This document shows, piece after piece, positions 28,651 to 37,001 of a DNA stretch of 64,000 nt. The stretch's first letter is position 1, and the number at the start of each line of letters is the position of its first letter. The position numbers were made by a program, and so were the translations under genes. A model generated the notes under the pieces. It saw nothing but the letters and a program-made list of their open reading frames with translations. It had not been told where the DNA came from and made no database searches. Source of the stretch: Shewanella putrefaciens (GTDB taxonomy: Bacteria > Pseudomonadota > Gammaproteobacteria > Enterobacterales > Shewanellaceae); assembly GCF_016406305.1 (NCBI RefSeq), contig NZ_CP066369.1:62001-126000 (forward strand), in the 5' to 3' direction.

Positions 28651-29471
28651 TCGCTATAGGTTGCCTTGAACAGTTGCTCACCTTCAACTTTGAAGTTGTT
28701 GATCATGCTTTGGCCTTCCTTGCTGATTAACCAATCGCTGAACGCTTTAGCGCCCTTGTGGTTCAGATCTGGATATTTAGCAGGGCTGATAAGGATAACT
28801 TGGTATGGGTTCGCTAGGGTTTTGCCACCATCGAAATCCACGCCCAAATCGAGCTTAGTCTTGTAAGCCACAAATGTACCACGATCCGCTAGGGTATAAC
28901 CTTGTAACTCATTTGCCATCAGTAGGGTTTTACCCATGCCTTGGCCTACCGAGGTATAGCCTTTGAAATCGGGCGTCACACCCGCAGCTTTCCATACTTC
29001 TAACTCTTTGATATGGGTGCCAGAGTTGTCACCACGGGAAACGAAAGGTAAACCTGATTTGGCGATTTTAGTAAAAGCTTCTTCGGCGGTTTTGCTATCA
29101 CGTAGTTTCGCTGGGTCGTTTTTAGGACCTAAGACAACGAAATCGTTTTCCATGATGCCACGGGGCTCAACACCAAAACCATCGGCAACAAATTTTGCCT
29201 CGGCACTTGGGGCATGGGTCATCACGAGATCCACATCGCCTTGCTCACCCAGTTTCAGGGCTTTACCTGTACCCGTGGCGATAACTTGGACTTTATAACC
29301 TGATTCACTCTCGAACTTAGGCAGGAGTTCTTTTAACAAACCTGAGTTTTCGGTACTTGTGGTGGTCGCTAGTTTAATGACTTCAGCAGATTGAGCGGGT
29401 AAAACGGTGAGCATGCTGGCAGCAATAACTAGGCTCAGTAATGACTTCATATGGGATTTCATGTTTAGCAT
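28647..29471 (-). CDS. tupA: Periplasmic tungstate-binding protein TupA
   Basis: A 274-residue periplasmic solute-binding protein. The TupA hallmark sequence ATTTSTENSGLL follows the signal peptide (hydrophobic SLLSLVIAASMLTVLPAQSA). Further family motifs are DLVMTHAPSAE and FVSRGDNSGTHIKE. TupA binds tungstate with higher affinity than molybdate. I start at ATG 29471, which has AGGAG 6 bases before; the frame continues to 29594 but would spoil the signal peptide. It heads the six-gene operon and has a sigma-54-type promoter about 80 bases upstream. Confidence 0.95.
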   Translation of the reverse strand: MLNMKSHMKSLLSLVIAASMLTVLPAQSAEVIKLATTTSTENSGLLKELLPKFESESGYKVQVIATGTGKALKLGEQGDVDLVMTHAPSAEAKFVADGFGVEPRGIMENDFVVLGPKNDPAKLRDSKTAEEAFTKIAKSGLPFVSRGDNSGTHIKELEVWKAAGVTPDFKGYTSVGQGMGKTLLMANELQGYTLADRGTFVAYKTKLDLGVDFDGGKTLANPYQVILISPAKYPDLNHKGAKAFSDWLISKEGQSMINNFKVEGEQLFKATYSE

Positions 29472-29552
29472 GGATACTCCTTGGCGAAAAATAGGGTTCC
29501 GACTCAAATGCCTACTGAGCGGAGGGGTAAATTGTAATGCGTTCGATTGAAA

Positions 29553-29567
29553 GCAATTTAGATGCCA
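29553..29567 (-). promoter_or_regulatory. Sigma-54 (-24/-12) promoter of the tupA operon
   Basis: On the reverse strand TGGCAT-CTAAA-TTGC reads from 29567 to 29553. It matches the consensus TGGCAC-N5-TTGC in all but one position, and the invariant GG and GC are exactly ten bases apart. The expected start of transcription, about 12 bases on, would leave a leader of about 70 bases before tupA. A sigma-54 activator gene lies divergently 185 bases away. Confidence 0.78.
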
Positions 29568-29710
29568 AGCCGATAATTGCCCTTTTCCCTTCACAGGCTG
29601 ATCTAAACTGTGAGCTTGATCTCAGGCTCAACAAATAGTCCGCAGACAAATTGTCTCAGCGCACGCTTCTCATGGTTCATAGTGACCTATTAACCGAGTT
29701 TCAATGCTAG

Positions 29711-29724
29711 AATTGCTCGCAATT
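29711..29724. promoter_or_regulatory. Palindrome, possible activator site upstream of the sigma-54 promoter
   Basis: AATTGC-TC-GCAATT is a perfect 6-2-6 inverted repeat about 145 bases upstream of the sigma-54 promoter and just before the response regulator start. Position and symmetry fit an upstream activator site, possibly also autoregulatory. No second copy was found, so this is tentative. Confidence 0.4.
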
Positions 29725-29751
29725 GAGTCAAAATGTCCAGAAGTGATCACT

Positions 29752-31134
29752 ATGAGCCAGATAGATAACAACCTCAAGCCCCTTCCTTCGGCCGTTTCAG
29801 TGCTTATCGTCGACGATGAGCCCGGAATGCGTAGTTTTTTAAATAAGGCATTGTCTAAGAAATTCGCCTTAGTTGAAACCGCTGGCAGCATTGAAGATGC
29901 GGAGCAGTTGCGTAGCCGGTGCCACTTTGACCTATTGATTGTCGATATTCGTCTACCGGGCCGCTCTGGGATCGAATGGCATGAAGCCTTAGATGAGCAG
30001 GGGCGCCGTTCGGATATTATTTTTATGACGGGTTATGCGGATATGGAAGTGGCAATTACCGCCCTTCGCGCCGGGGCTTCTGATTTTATTATGAAGCCTT
30101 TCCACCTTGAGCAGATGATGTCGGCGGTTGACCGTTGTATCGAGCGCCGTTTGCTTAAGCGTGAAAACCTGATGCTGCGCCGCGAGGTCTCTATCGGTTA
30201 TTCCTCGACCATTATTGGCAGCAGCGAGGCCATGAAGTCGGTCAAACATATTATCGAGCGGGTGGCGCCGACCAATGCCGTCGTGCTTATTCAGGGTGAA
30301 TCCGGTACGGGTAAAGAATTGGTCGCAAGACAATTGCATTTACTCAGTGGCCGTCAGGGACCATTTGTGCCCGTCAATTGTGGATCCATCGCCCCTGAGT
30401 TACTCGAGAGCGAGTTATTTGGTCATACGGCTGGGGCATTTACCGGGGCGAAAGGCAATCGTGAAGGGTTATTTAGTTTTGCCTCCGGTGGCACTATTTT
30501 CCTCGATGAAATCGGCGAGATGCCACTGAAAATGCAAACGGCTCTACTCCGAGTATTGGAGCAGAAGGCGATTCGGCCCGTGGGCAGCGAGAAGGAAGTC
30601 AATATTGATGTCCGCGTGATTGCCGCGACTAATCGTACACTTGTCGAGGAAGTCGAAGCGGGAAATTTCCGCCGTGATCTATATTACCGATTGAATGTGT
30701 TGGATATTTTAATTCCTCCCCTGCGCGAGCGCCCTGAGGATGTGGTGGAACTGACCCATCATTTTACTCGGCAATTGGCCGCCGATTTGGGCGTGAGGGA
30801 AGTCGTGTGGAGCCATGAGGATATGGTGAAATTACAACAGCATGAGTGGCCAGGAAATATCCGTGAGCTGCGAAATATGATTGAGCGCTGTATTTTACTC
30901 GGCAAGCCCCCGGCGGAATATTGGAAACAGCAGATTAAGAGCGAGTCCTTATCGTCCCAGGGTTACCCCCTTGATTGGCCATTAAAAGAGGTTGAAAAAC
31001 ATCATGTTACTAGTGTTGTCGACCTGCACTCTGGTAATAAATCAGCCGCCGCACGTGACCTAGGCGTATCCCGTAAGACCTTAGATCGCAAATATAAAGA
31101 GTGGTTTGACTTCAGCGGCGAACAGGAGTCTTAG
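29752..31134 (+). CDS. Sigma-54-dependent response regulator (NtrC family)
   Basis: A 460-residue activator with receiver, AAA+ and Fis-type DNA-binding domains. The acceptor aspartate is Asp65 in LLIVDIRLPG, with acidic VDDEP (about residues 20-24). The AAA+ domain (about 150-390) has GESGTGKE (Walker A), the sigma-54 contact GAFTGA and GTIFLDEIGEMP (Walker B). The C-terminal helix-turn-helix NKSAAARDLGVSRKTL is near the end. It overlaps no gene but is one base from the kinase start, so they form a pair. Target is inferred to be the tupA operon because of the facing sigma-54 promoter. Confidence 0.95.
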   Translation: MSQIDNNLKPLPSAVSVLIVDDEPGMRSFLNKALSKKFALVETAGSIEDAEQLRSRCHFDLLIVDIRLPGRSGIEWHEALDEQGRRSDIIFMTGYADMEVAITALRAGASDFIMKPFHLEQMMSAVDRCIERRLLKRENLMLRREVSIGYSSTIIGSSEAMKSVKHIIERVAPTNAVVLIQGESGTGKELVARQLHLLSGRQGPFVPVNCGSIAPELLESELFGHTAGAFTGAKGNREGLFSFASGGTIFLDEIGEMPLKMQTALLRVLEQKAIRPVGSEKEVNIDVRVIAATNRTLVEEVEAGNFRRDLYYRLNVLDILIPPLRERPEDVVELTHHFTRQLAADLGVREVVWSHEDMVKLQQHEWPGNIRELRNMIERCILLGKPPAEYWKQQIKSESLSSQGYPLDWPLKEVEKHHVTSVVDLHSGNKSAAARDLGVSRKTLDRKYKEWFDFSGEQES

Positions 31135-31135
31135 G

Positions 31136-33265
31136 GTGTCATTTTTCACTCACTTTTTTGGTGTCAGTTGGCAGCAAATGCAGGCCAAGGTGCGCTATCG
31201 CATATTAATCCTAACTTTACTGCCCATTCTGCTGACCTTAGTGAGTTTAGTGTTTATCACTATCTACTGGAATATCAGCTACACAGGTAAACAGCTGTTT
31301 ATGAAGGTCAAGGCCGACCTCGCCGTGGCCGAAAATACCCTGCAGCAAGTGCAAGTCCGCCAAGAAAAACAGCTTGAGCGGGTGATGACGTCGTGGACCT
31401 TTCAGAATGACTTTCGACCCATCTTAGGGGGAGCCTTGGCCCATAGGGCGAGTATCGATGCCTTCCTGCAGGAGCAGAAAATGCTGCTCAATCTCGATTA
31501 TTTGCGTTTAGTCAGTGTAGATGAAGCGGCGGCGGACCCAGATTTACGGCTGATATTGCCTAAGATGGGAGGCTTGCTGCCTTACTCTGGGCTGATGGTG
31601 TTATCGCCAGAGCGCTTATCGCGCATCGATCCTGAGTTAGCTGTCACCGCCAGTATTCCCATTGTGGCGACATTAAGGGCACAGAGCCCGAGCAAGGCAG
31701 TGGAAGAGCGAGGCTTACTCAGCCGTAGCCTGTTACCTGTGCCCGATGCCGAGGGTAAAGTGGCCTGGTATCTCGACGGTGGTATTTTATTTAACCGTGA
31801 TACTCGGATAGTCGATCATATTCGTGATCTGGTGTATGACAAGGGGACGCTGCCCGAGCGTTCGATAGGCACTGTCACCATTTTCTTAGATAATATTCGC
31901 ATCTCAACCAACGTACCCTTGCACTTTTATCCAAAGGGGACCGAGACCCAGGGGCGCGCGTTGGGGAGTTTAGTGTCTGAGGAAGTGCGTGAGAAAGTGT
32001 TAGCTCAGGGCGACTTATGGGTCGATAGAGCGTTTGTGTTTAATGATTGGTTTATCTCTGCCTATGCGCCCTTAGAGGATATTCGAGGGCAGCGGGTAGG
32101 TATGATCTACACTGGGTTTTCTGAGTCGCCTTTTATCCACAATTATCTCCTTAATATTATTGAGTTAGGTACGATTTTGATGTTAGTGCTGCTGGTATCT
32201 GGCCTGTTAGTTTACCGCGGTGCTTACAGTCTGCTGCAACCGATAGAACGTATTCACCACGTGGTGCAAGCGGTGCAGTCTGGCCGTAATATTCGTATTG
32301 GCGCCCTAGGGCTCGATAGGGATAACGAGCTCTCTAATTTAGCGGAGCAGTTTGACAGCATGCTTGACCTGTTACAGCGGCGAAATGCGCAGATCCAAGC
32401 GGCGGCGGAGCAGCTTGAAATGAAAGTCGAGGAGCGCACTCGCAGCTTGCAGGATAAGACCCTAGAGCTACAACGAAACGTGGCGCTACTCAACGAAACC
32501 CGCCAACAGTTAGTCACCAACGAGAAGCTCACCGCCCTAGGTGAACTGACCGCCGGTATCGCCCATGAAATTAACAATCCTACCGCCGTTATCCTCGGCA
32601 ATATGGAGCTACTACGCTATGAGCTTGGCGATAATGCCGAAGTGGTAAAAGAGGAAATAGATCTAGTTATTCAACAGGTTGGAAGGATAAGCACTATTAT
32701 CCGCAGCCTATTGCAGTACAGCCGCCCAGGTGAATTCAATGCGCCGCTGGAGATGCATCCTATTACGCCTATTATTGAAGAGATGCTAGTGTTAGTGCGG
32801 CATTCCATTCAAAAACAAGAAGTTGTGCTTATCACTGAGCTCAATGCCACTTGCCCTGTACAGGTTAATCGGCCGCAATTACTGCAGGTCTTGATTAATC
32901 TTGTCGTGAACGCGGCACATGCAATGGATGGCAAGGGCCGCATCTGGGTGCGGACCTATGACTGGCTGCAGCAGGATATGCCGATTGGTGTCAAAATCGA
33001 AGTGGAAGATGAAGGTTCTGGGATTGCACCTGAACAACTTGGGCGGATTTTCGACCCATTTTACACCACACGTAAAGATGGTACTGGCCTAGGGCTTTCC
33101 CTTAGCTACGGTATTATTAAGCGAATTGGTGGCACTATCGAAGTGAGTTCTATATTGGGCAAAGGCTCTATCTTTACGATAGGCTTGTACCATGAAGCGA
33201 AGGAAGAGCAGCAAAATAATCCCTACGAGGGCTTACATTTTTCAGGCGGTTCTACCGAGATTTAG
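31136..33265 (+). CDS. Membrane sensor histidine kinase
   Basis: A 709-residue sensor kinase. It has a first membrane helix (about residues 20-42), a long periplasmic sensing domain of double-Cache type (to about 350), a second helix (ILMLVLLVSGLLVYRGAYSLL), HAMP, a coiled coil, the H-box ELTAGIAHEINNPTAV, N-box NAAHAM, and G boxes DEGSGIAP and GTGLGLSLSYGI. The start is GTG 31136 with AGGAG eight bases before; a longer frame starts within the regulator gene. It pairs with the adjacent sigma-54 regulator. The signal is unknown; tungstate, formate or another oxyanion are guesses from context. Confidence 0.92.
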   Translation: MSFFTHFFGVSWQQMQAKVRYRILILTLLPILLTLVSLVFITIYWNISYTGKQLFMKVKADLAVAENTLQQVQVRQEKQLERVMTSWTFQNDFRPILGGALAHRASIDAFLQEQKMLLNLDYLRLVSVDEAAADPDLRLILPKMGGLLPYSGLMVLSPERLSRIDPELAVTASIPIVATLRAQSPSKAVEERGLLSRSLLPVPDAEGKVAWYLDGGILFNRDTRIVDHIRDLVYDKGTLPERSIGTVTIFLDNIRISTNVPLHFYPKGTETQGRALGSLVSEEVREKVLAQGDLWVDRAFVFNDWFISAYAPLEDIRGQRVGMIYTGFSESPFIHNYLLNIIELGTILMLVLLVSGLLVYRGAYSLLQPIERIHHVVQAVQSGRNIRIGALGLDRDNELSNLAEQFDSMLDLLQRRNAQIQAAAEQLEMKVEERTRSLQDKTLELQRNVALLNETRQQLVTNEKLTALGELTAGIAHEINNPTAVILGNMELLRYELGDNAEVVKEEIDLVIQQVGRISTIIRSLLQYSRPGEFNAPLEMHPITPIIEEMLVLVRHSIQKQEVVLITELNATCPVQVNRPQLLQVLINLVVNAAHAMDGKGRIWVRTYDWLQQDMPIGVKIEVEDEGSGIAPEQLGRIFDPFYTTRKDGTGLGLSLSYGIIKRIGGTIEVSSILGKGSIFTIGLYHEAKEEQQNNPYEGLHFSGGSTEI

Positions 33266-33279
33266 ATAAATTTAAGGCA

Positions 33280-33407
33280 AAAAAAAGCCGGATGATGAAT
33301 CCGGCCACAAAAGAGTGTGTGTGAGCAATGTCGTGCTTGCAAACTCAGGAGCACTTTAAACACTTCAGATTACCAGTCATCGGTGTTAAAGATGAGTTTT
33401 GGAACGC
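33280..33407 (-). ncRNA. ryhB: RyhB small regulatory RNA
   Basis: The reverse strand carries the RyhB core AAGCACGACATTGCTCAC, identical to that of E. coli RyhB, followed by a GC-rich hairpin (GCCGGAT / ATCCGGC, 5-base loop, 33287-33305) and a run of eight T. Upstream are a -10 (TATCGT, 33414-33419), a -35 (TTGCAA, 33437-33442; 17-base spacer) and a Fur box over the -10. A transcript of about 128 bases is predicted. RyhB is made when iron is scarce and, with Hfq, represses mRNAs of iron-using proteins. I recall a RyhB homologue being reported in S. oneidensis at an equivalent place. Confidence 0.93.
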
Positions 33408-33412
33408 AAGTT

Positions 33413-33431
33413 AACGATAATCATTCTCAAT
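33413..33431. promoter_or_regulatory. Fur box over the ryhB promoter
   Basis: AACGATAATCATTCTCAAT matches the Fur consensus GATAATGATAATCATTATC core as a 7-1-7 inverted repeat (cGATAAT-c-ATTctCa) at most positions. It overlaps the ryhB -10, so iron-loaded Fur would block transcription. Confidence 0.85.
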
Positions 33432-33502
33432 TGTGTTTGCAAGCTATTTAATGAAAAAAGTGCAAATCTTTACAAAGAGTGGCACTGATTTCCCTTAATC
33501 TC

Positions 33503-33961
33503 TTAGATAGACTTGCTCAAATGCAGCTTATGGTCGATAAGGTTTTTGGGGTCGGTGTTGAGTTCAGTAATCAAATACTGATTCCGGATCAATAAATTAA
33601 GCATCGCAGGAAAACGGTTCATCGTCTTAACTTGAATATGGCGATAACCTTGACGGTGGGCCCAAGTCTCTTGGTATTCCAGCAGACTCTGCGCCAGCCC
33701 TAAACGCCTAAAGTCGCTGGCAACTCCCCCTAACCAACTGTAAAAACGGGTTTCATCTTGTCCGTATCCCAGCTTAAACCCCGCGAGTTCACCCTCAACA
33801 TAGGCTAATAGAATCAAGCATGTTTTGCCTGCCAGCCGCTCCGTTAGGATTTGACTGGTGAGTGGGCGATCGAGTTCTGGGATCTGCAGGCTAAGTTCAA
33901 CGAGTTGCTCGGTTAGCTCGGGCGTCAGTGCTGTCAGCGCTTTGATTTCAATAGAATACAT
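33503..33961 (-). CDS. GNAT-family N-acetyltransferase
   Basis: A 152-residue GCN5-related acetyltransferase. The acetyl-CoA site is at LGGVASDFRRLGLAQSLLEY, close to the (R/Q)xxGxG/A pattern of motif A, preceded by the beta-4 strand region ELAGFKLGYG. The substrate is unknown. It is transcribed toward ryhB, whose promoter lies downstream of this gene's stop codon; read-through from this gene could reach the ryhB terminator. Confidence 0.85.
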   Translation of the reverse strand: MYSIEIKALTALTPELTEQLVELSLQIPELDRPLTSQILTERLAGKTCLILLAYVEGELAGFKLGYGQDETRFYSWLGGVASDFRRLGLAQSLLEYQETWAHRQGYRHIQVKTMNRFPAMLNLLIRNQYLITELNTDPKNLIDHKLHLSKSI

Positions 33962-34059
33962 AATTTTCTCTCATGAAAATCGGCCCCATTCAACAGCGAG
34001 AAGCCATGGGGCCGAGGATAAACTGGCTAAATTATAACAGGTCTGGCCAGTTGAGTTAA

Positions 34060-34719
34060 TCAGGAAACTACTTTTTGCGGACTGGTTTGCAAAATCTTGT
34101 CTTGTAAGACTTTTAGCAAAACACCGTAGGCAGGCAGGAATAGACCTAAGCTCACGAGTAACTTAAAACCGTAATCGACACTGGCAATTTCGGGCCAATG
34201 AGCGGCCATAAAGCTGTCCGATGAGGCATAAAAAGCGACGCTAAAGAAAACTAAGGTATCGACTAAGTTACCCACTATGGTGGATGCCGCAGGTGCGACC
34301 CACCAAGAGCGGCTGGCCCGCAGGCGAGCAAAGACTGTGATATCCATCAGTTGGCCAATCAAGTAGGCGGCAAAACTGGCAAAGGCGATACGAAAGACGA
34401 AGGTATTCCACTGCCCAAGTGAATCAGCCCCTTGGAAGCTACCCTGGTGAAATAGCACGCCCATCACGTAGGAAATCATCAGTGCAGGCACCATAGCCTT
34501 AAGGATAATGCTACGCGCAGCCGTTTGGCCGAAAATACGTACAGTGAGATCTGTGGCTAAATACACGAATGGAAAGCTGAATGCGCCCCAAGTCGTGTGG
34601 TAACCAAATAGCTGAAATGGCAGTTGTACTAAGTAGTTGCTGACGCAAATAATCAGTATGTGGAATCCTACTAATAGGAGTAAGGCGCGGCGGAGCTGCG
34701 CTGCGGTTAACATTAACAT
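34060..34719 (-). CDS. yhhQ: Queuosine precursor transporter YhhQ
   Basis: A 219-residue inner-membrane protein of the VUT/DUF165 (COG1738) family, importing queuosine precursors (preQ0/preQ1). About six hydrophobic segments are visible, with the family blocks WGAFSFPFVYLATDLTVRIFG, LIGQLMDITVFARLR and STIVGNLVDTLVFF. The length agrees with E. coli YhhQ (221). ATG 34719 has AAGG 7 bases before it, and that site forms part of the putative preQ1 riboswitch. Confidence 0.93.
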   Translation of the reverse strand: MLMLTAAQLRRALLLLVGFHILIICVSNYLVQLPFQLFGYHTTWGAFSFPFVYLATDLTVRIFGQTAARSIILKAMVPALMISYVMGVLFHQGSFQGADSLGQWNTFVFRIAFASFAAYLIGQLMDITVFARLRASRSWWVAPAASTIVGNLVDTLVFFSVAFYASSDSFMAAHWPEIASVDYGFKLLVSLGLFLPAYGVLLKVLQDKILQTSPQKVVS

Positions 34720-34726
34720 TCTGTGG

Positions 34727-34765
34727 CCTTTTTAGTTGTGTAGGGCGGGGTGAGGGAACCCGCTA
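34727..34765 (-). promoter_or_regulatory. preQ1-I riboswitch over the yhhQ ribosome binding site
   Basis: The reverse strand reads P1 stem GCGGG (34763-34759), loop TTCCCTCAC, P1 CCCGC (34749-34745), then an A-rich tail CTACACAACTAAAAAGG ending at 34727. CCU in the loop can pair with AGG of the tail, the H-type pseudoknot of preQ1-I aptamers. That AGG is the Shine-Dalgarno site 7 bases from ATG 34719, so ligand binding should shut translation of the precursor transporter. Confidence 0.82.
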
Positions 34766-34969
34766 ATGATCATTTTATTATATTGAATCGCTTATCAACC
34801 GATCCCAGTACACTGCAATCGGAGGGCGGCCATTATAATGACCGCCCCTTAAGATGCAAGCTAACAGTGCACATTCCAACCACTTTTAAATATGTGTCTT
34901 GGTAAACCGCCAGGGCGGGATTAAGCTTTGTTAAATTTCTTAACTAAAGCGTATCTCGCTCCAAAATCG

Positions 34970-35209
34970 CTATACCATGTTGCCTTTCTCATCTTGGTGG
35001 GTTTGCCAGCTTTTAGTGGATGCTGCTCTTAAGCGATTTGCCCAACGAAAGAGCGTTAAAACCAGGATTTCAGTATCGATGACTTTAATGATCCGCGCGA
35101 TTGAATGCCGAGTAGGGATCCCTTTGTCAAAATCTCGATGTTTACACAACCAAGATAGGTTCTCTTTGCCGAATTCTTCGATGAGTTTCAAGTGTTCAAA
35201 TAGTGACAT
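34970..35209 (-). pseudogene. ISAs1-family transposase remnant
   Basis: A 79-codon frame matching the N-terminal region of ISAs1-type (H-repeat-associated) transposases: a MSLFEHL start joined directly to FGKENLSWLCKHRDF, then GIPTRHSIARIIKVID and LFRWANRLRA. The usual 30 or so residues after the start and the whole catalytic DDE domain are missing. No terminal inverted repeats are evident. It is a decayed fragment at the left end of the mobile-element scar. Confidence 0.75.
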
Positions 35210-35780
35210 AGGGAACAGGTCGTTAGCATAACATTCCGTTTTTTAAGCCTAAAAGTATCCGTTAGTTAACAAAGTATGATCCCGCCCTGTATATCTCCCC
35301 GAGTTTATCAGACAATTAAGTCTGATTATTTGTACAAAAGTGTAGCAATTTAAGTCTTGTTGAAACGAATTGGCCGTAGCGGATAACTCTGCCATATAGA
35401 ATGTATATGAATCATTATGCTGAAGTTTATTTTTATTTTAAATTATTAGATTGTTCAGTGAGTAATTCATAGGTTACGCCATGCTTAAAATGGTCATCGC
35501 CTGGCAGTGGAGTTACATTTTAGATATTGACAGTGTGTATAGCTGAACTACGTTATAACTTCTTGTCGAATGCTAGCATTGGGGCGTGCACAACGCCTTT
35601 CGTGAGTTTTATATAAAGAGTGCAAGCGAGTTAAATTTAAAAATGTAAAGTGCAATTAATGCTGTGAATTAGTCGCGCTATGAAAGTTATAGTTAAAAAG
35701 GAACAGTTCATCAGGACCGGCATGTCAGCAGTTTGTGTATTTTCTGGAATGTTTTGCCATTCTAAGAATGGTTGAATTAA
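35210..35780. other. AT-rich intergenic scar
   Basis: These 571 bases between the ISAs1 remnant and a small hypothetical gene contain no frame that I can support, no RNA gene and no clear terminator. A short inverted repeat (GGCGTGCACAACGCC, 35583-35597) is present. The composition matches the surrounding accessory DNA. Confidence 0.4.
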
Positions 35781-36131
35781 ATGATAAAAACTAAAGATAA
35801 TAGAAAAATATTATTGATGCTAATGATTGCTTTCTTTGTAGTGGGTGCTTTGTTGAACATTGCTTTGTTTATCGGTGAAAATGAGTATCAAACCGCAATT
35901 CACCTATTAGGTGAAAGTGTCAACCTTAACGATGATGTATGTAATGCCAAAGTTGTTTCATTAACTCTTGATGCTATGCAGAAATTTCACTCTAAAAGGT
36001 CAGAGGCGTTTACGGGCTTCTTCTGGGGGAACATTAGTATTCTGATTCTTTACTGCGTGACTGGCTTGCTGGCTCTTAGGGCTAACAACCATACCCCCGC
36101 AGTATCGGCTAAGGCATCACCGCGGCAGTAA
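35781..36131 (+). CDS. Small hypothetical two-helix membrane protein
   Basis: A 116-residue protein with two hydrophobic segments (about residues 9-32 and 78-97) around a polar loop of about 45 residues with one cysteine. I do not recognise a family. No strong ribosome binding site is seen before ATG 35781. It resembles in shape the small membrane proteins that follow the Rhs pieces downstream, so it could be another orphan immunity-type gene, but that is a guess. Confidence 0.5.
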   Translation: MIKTKDNRKILLMLMIAFFVVGALLNIALFIGENEYQTAIHLLGESVNLNDDVCNAKVVSLTLDAMQKFHSKRSEAFTGFFWGNISILILYCVTGLLALRANNHTPAVSAKASPRQ

Positions 36132-36210
36132 CCGATGTGAATAATTAGAAACGTACGTTTTACGACCTAAATCAGTTATAAACGGGTCAAACTCGCATTA
36201 AATGCAAATA

Positions 36211-36266
36211 AAAGGGTCAGATTCAAATAAATGAGAGAGTCTATTTAAATTGGTTCTGCCCTCTTT
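36211..36266. repeat. Imperfect inverted repeat, possible decayed element end
   Basis: AAAGGGTCAGATTCAAATAAA and, in reverse orientation, a related copy ending TTCTGCCCTCTTT form an imperfect inverted repeat across 56 bases. GGGTCAGA-type sequences commonly mark IS or REP-associated elements. No gene lies inside. Confidence 0.35.
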
Positions 36267-36297
36267 ATATTTATAATGCATTTTACGAGGAGCTTAG

Positions 36298-36369
36298 AGC
36301 AACGACGAAAGAGCTGCAGAGTTAGCGCTTGATGAACTTGGCGCCAAATGGGGAGCTCATATCCGCTAG
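36298..36369 (+). pseudogene. IS256-like transposase C-terminal remnant
   Basis: A 23-codon in-frame scrap (ERAAELALDELGAKWGAH) ending in TAG resembles the C-terminal segment of IS256-family (mutator) transposases, where AALDEF..KWG.KYP is typical. Both sides are interrupted by stops. It abuts the first Rhs fragment, showing successive insertions and deletions at this site. Confidence 0.5.
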
Positions 36370-36372
36370 TGA

Positions 36373-36996
36373 TTAATTCATAGCGAAAGAACTTCAAGCA
36401 TTGGTGATTTTAACTTGGGCTTGACTCCAGGCGTCCTGCCTTACGCCCTTTGGGCCATCGCAGGCGATGTTCAAAAATGTTCCGGACATTTTTGTCCAGG
36501 TCAATATTACGATACTGAATCAGGCCTTTGGTACAACTGGAACCGTTATTACGATACGGCATTGGGTAGGTATATTCAGAGTGACCCGATTGGTTTAGCG
36601 GGTGGAATAAATACTTATGCTTACTCATTAAATAATCCCATTACGATTTATGATCCTAACGGTCAAAAAGCCATTAATGTAGCAGTATGTTATGCAGCGG
36701 TAGAAGGGGTAGGGTTACTCTCAACTGCTTATGGAATGAGTCTAATGTCCTCGGATCTTATTGAAAATTTGGATCATATGCTCGGAGTTGTAGATAAGCA
36801 GATCAGTGAATGCGACGCTAGCACGAATGATGGTAATTTGAAGCAGCTACAATTAAATAAAATTAGAGAAAGTATCATAAGGCAAAAGGGTAACGCGATG
36901 ACAACAGGGATGGATGGTTCTACATTTGTTGTTGGTGGGATAGGTGTGGCTCTTGCTGGTCTGGTGTGTGGTGCATTAGCCCCAACACCACTATAA
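36373..36996 (+). CDS. Orphan Rhs core fragment with toxin-like tip 1
   Basis: An open frame (no normal start; TTG at 36415 possible) carrying the end of an Rhs protein: [51 protein letters not shown] and [11 protein letters not shown], the Rhs-associated core. About 110 residues follow the core and form a variable tip with two hydrophobic, Gly/Ala/Val-rich stretches ([19 protein letters not shown] and [19 protein letters not shown]). Whole Rhs proteins exceed 1000 residues, so this is a displaced C-terminal module. A small membrane protein follows 5 bases later, as an immunity gene would. The tip's activity is unknown. Confidence 0.75.
   Translation, partial: LIHSERTSSIGDFNLGLTPGVLPYALWAIAGDVQKCSGHFCPGQYYDTESGLWYNWNRYYDTALGRYIQSDPIGLAGGINTYAYSLNNPITIYDPNGQKAINVAVCYAAVEGVGLLSTAYGMSLMSSDLIENLDHMLGVVDKQISECDASTNDGNLKQLQLNKIRESIIRQKGNAMTTGMDGSTFVVGGIGVALAGLVCGALAPTPL
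36421..36500 (+). repeat. Coding palindromic insert in Rhs fragment, copy 1
   Basis: This 80-base segment interrupts the Rhs core in frame between NLG and PGQYYD. It holds two tandem hairpins (CATCGC-AG-GCGATG and AAAAATGTTCCGGACATTTTT minus flanks) and is bounded by TCCAGG at both ends (36426-36431, 36495-36500). It differs from copy 2 (37643-37722) at only a couple of positions. Confidence 0.7.
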
Positions 36997-37001
36997 AAGA
37001 A

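Noticed and set aside
35525..35650. Possible integron attC-like site in the AT-rich scar
   Set aside because: GTTATAAC and GGCGTGCACAACGCC are palindromic but the paired attC core sites are not in the right order, and there is no integrase.
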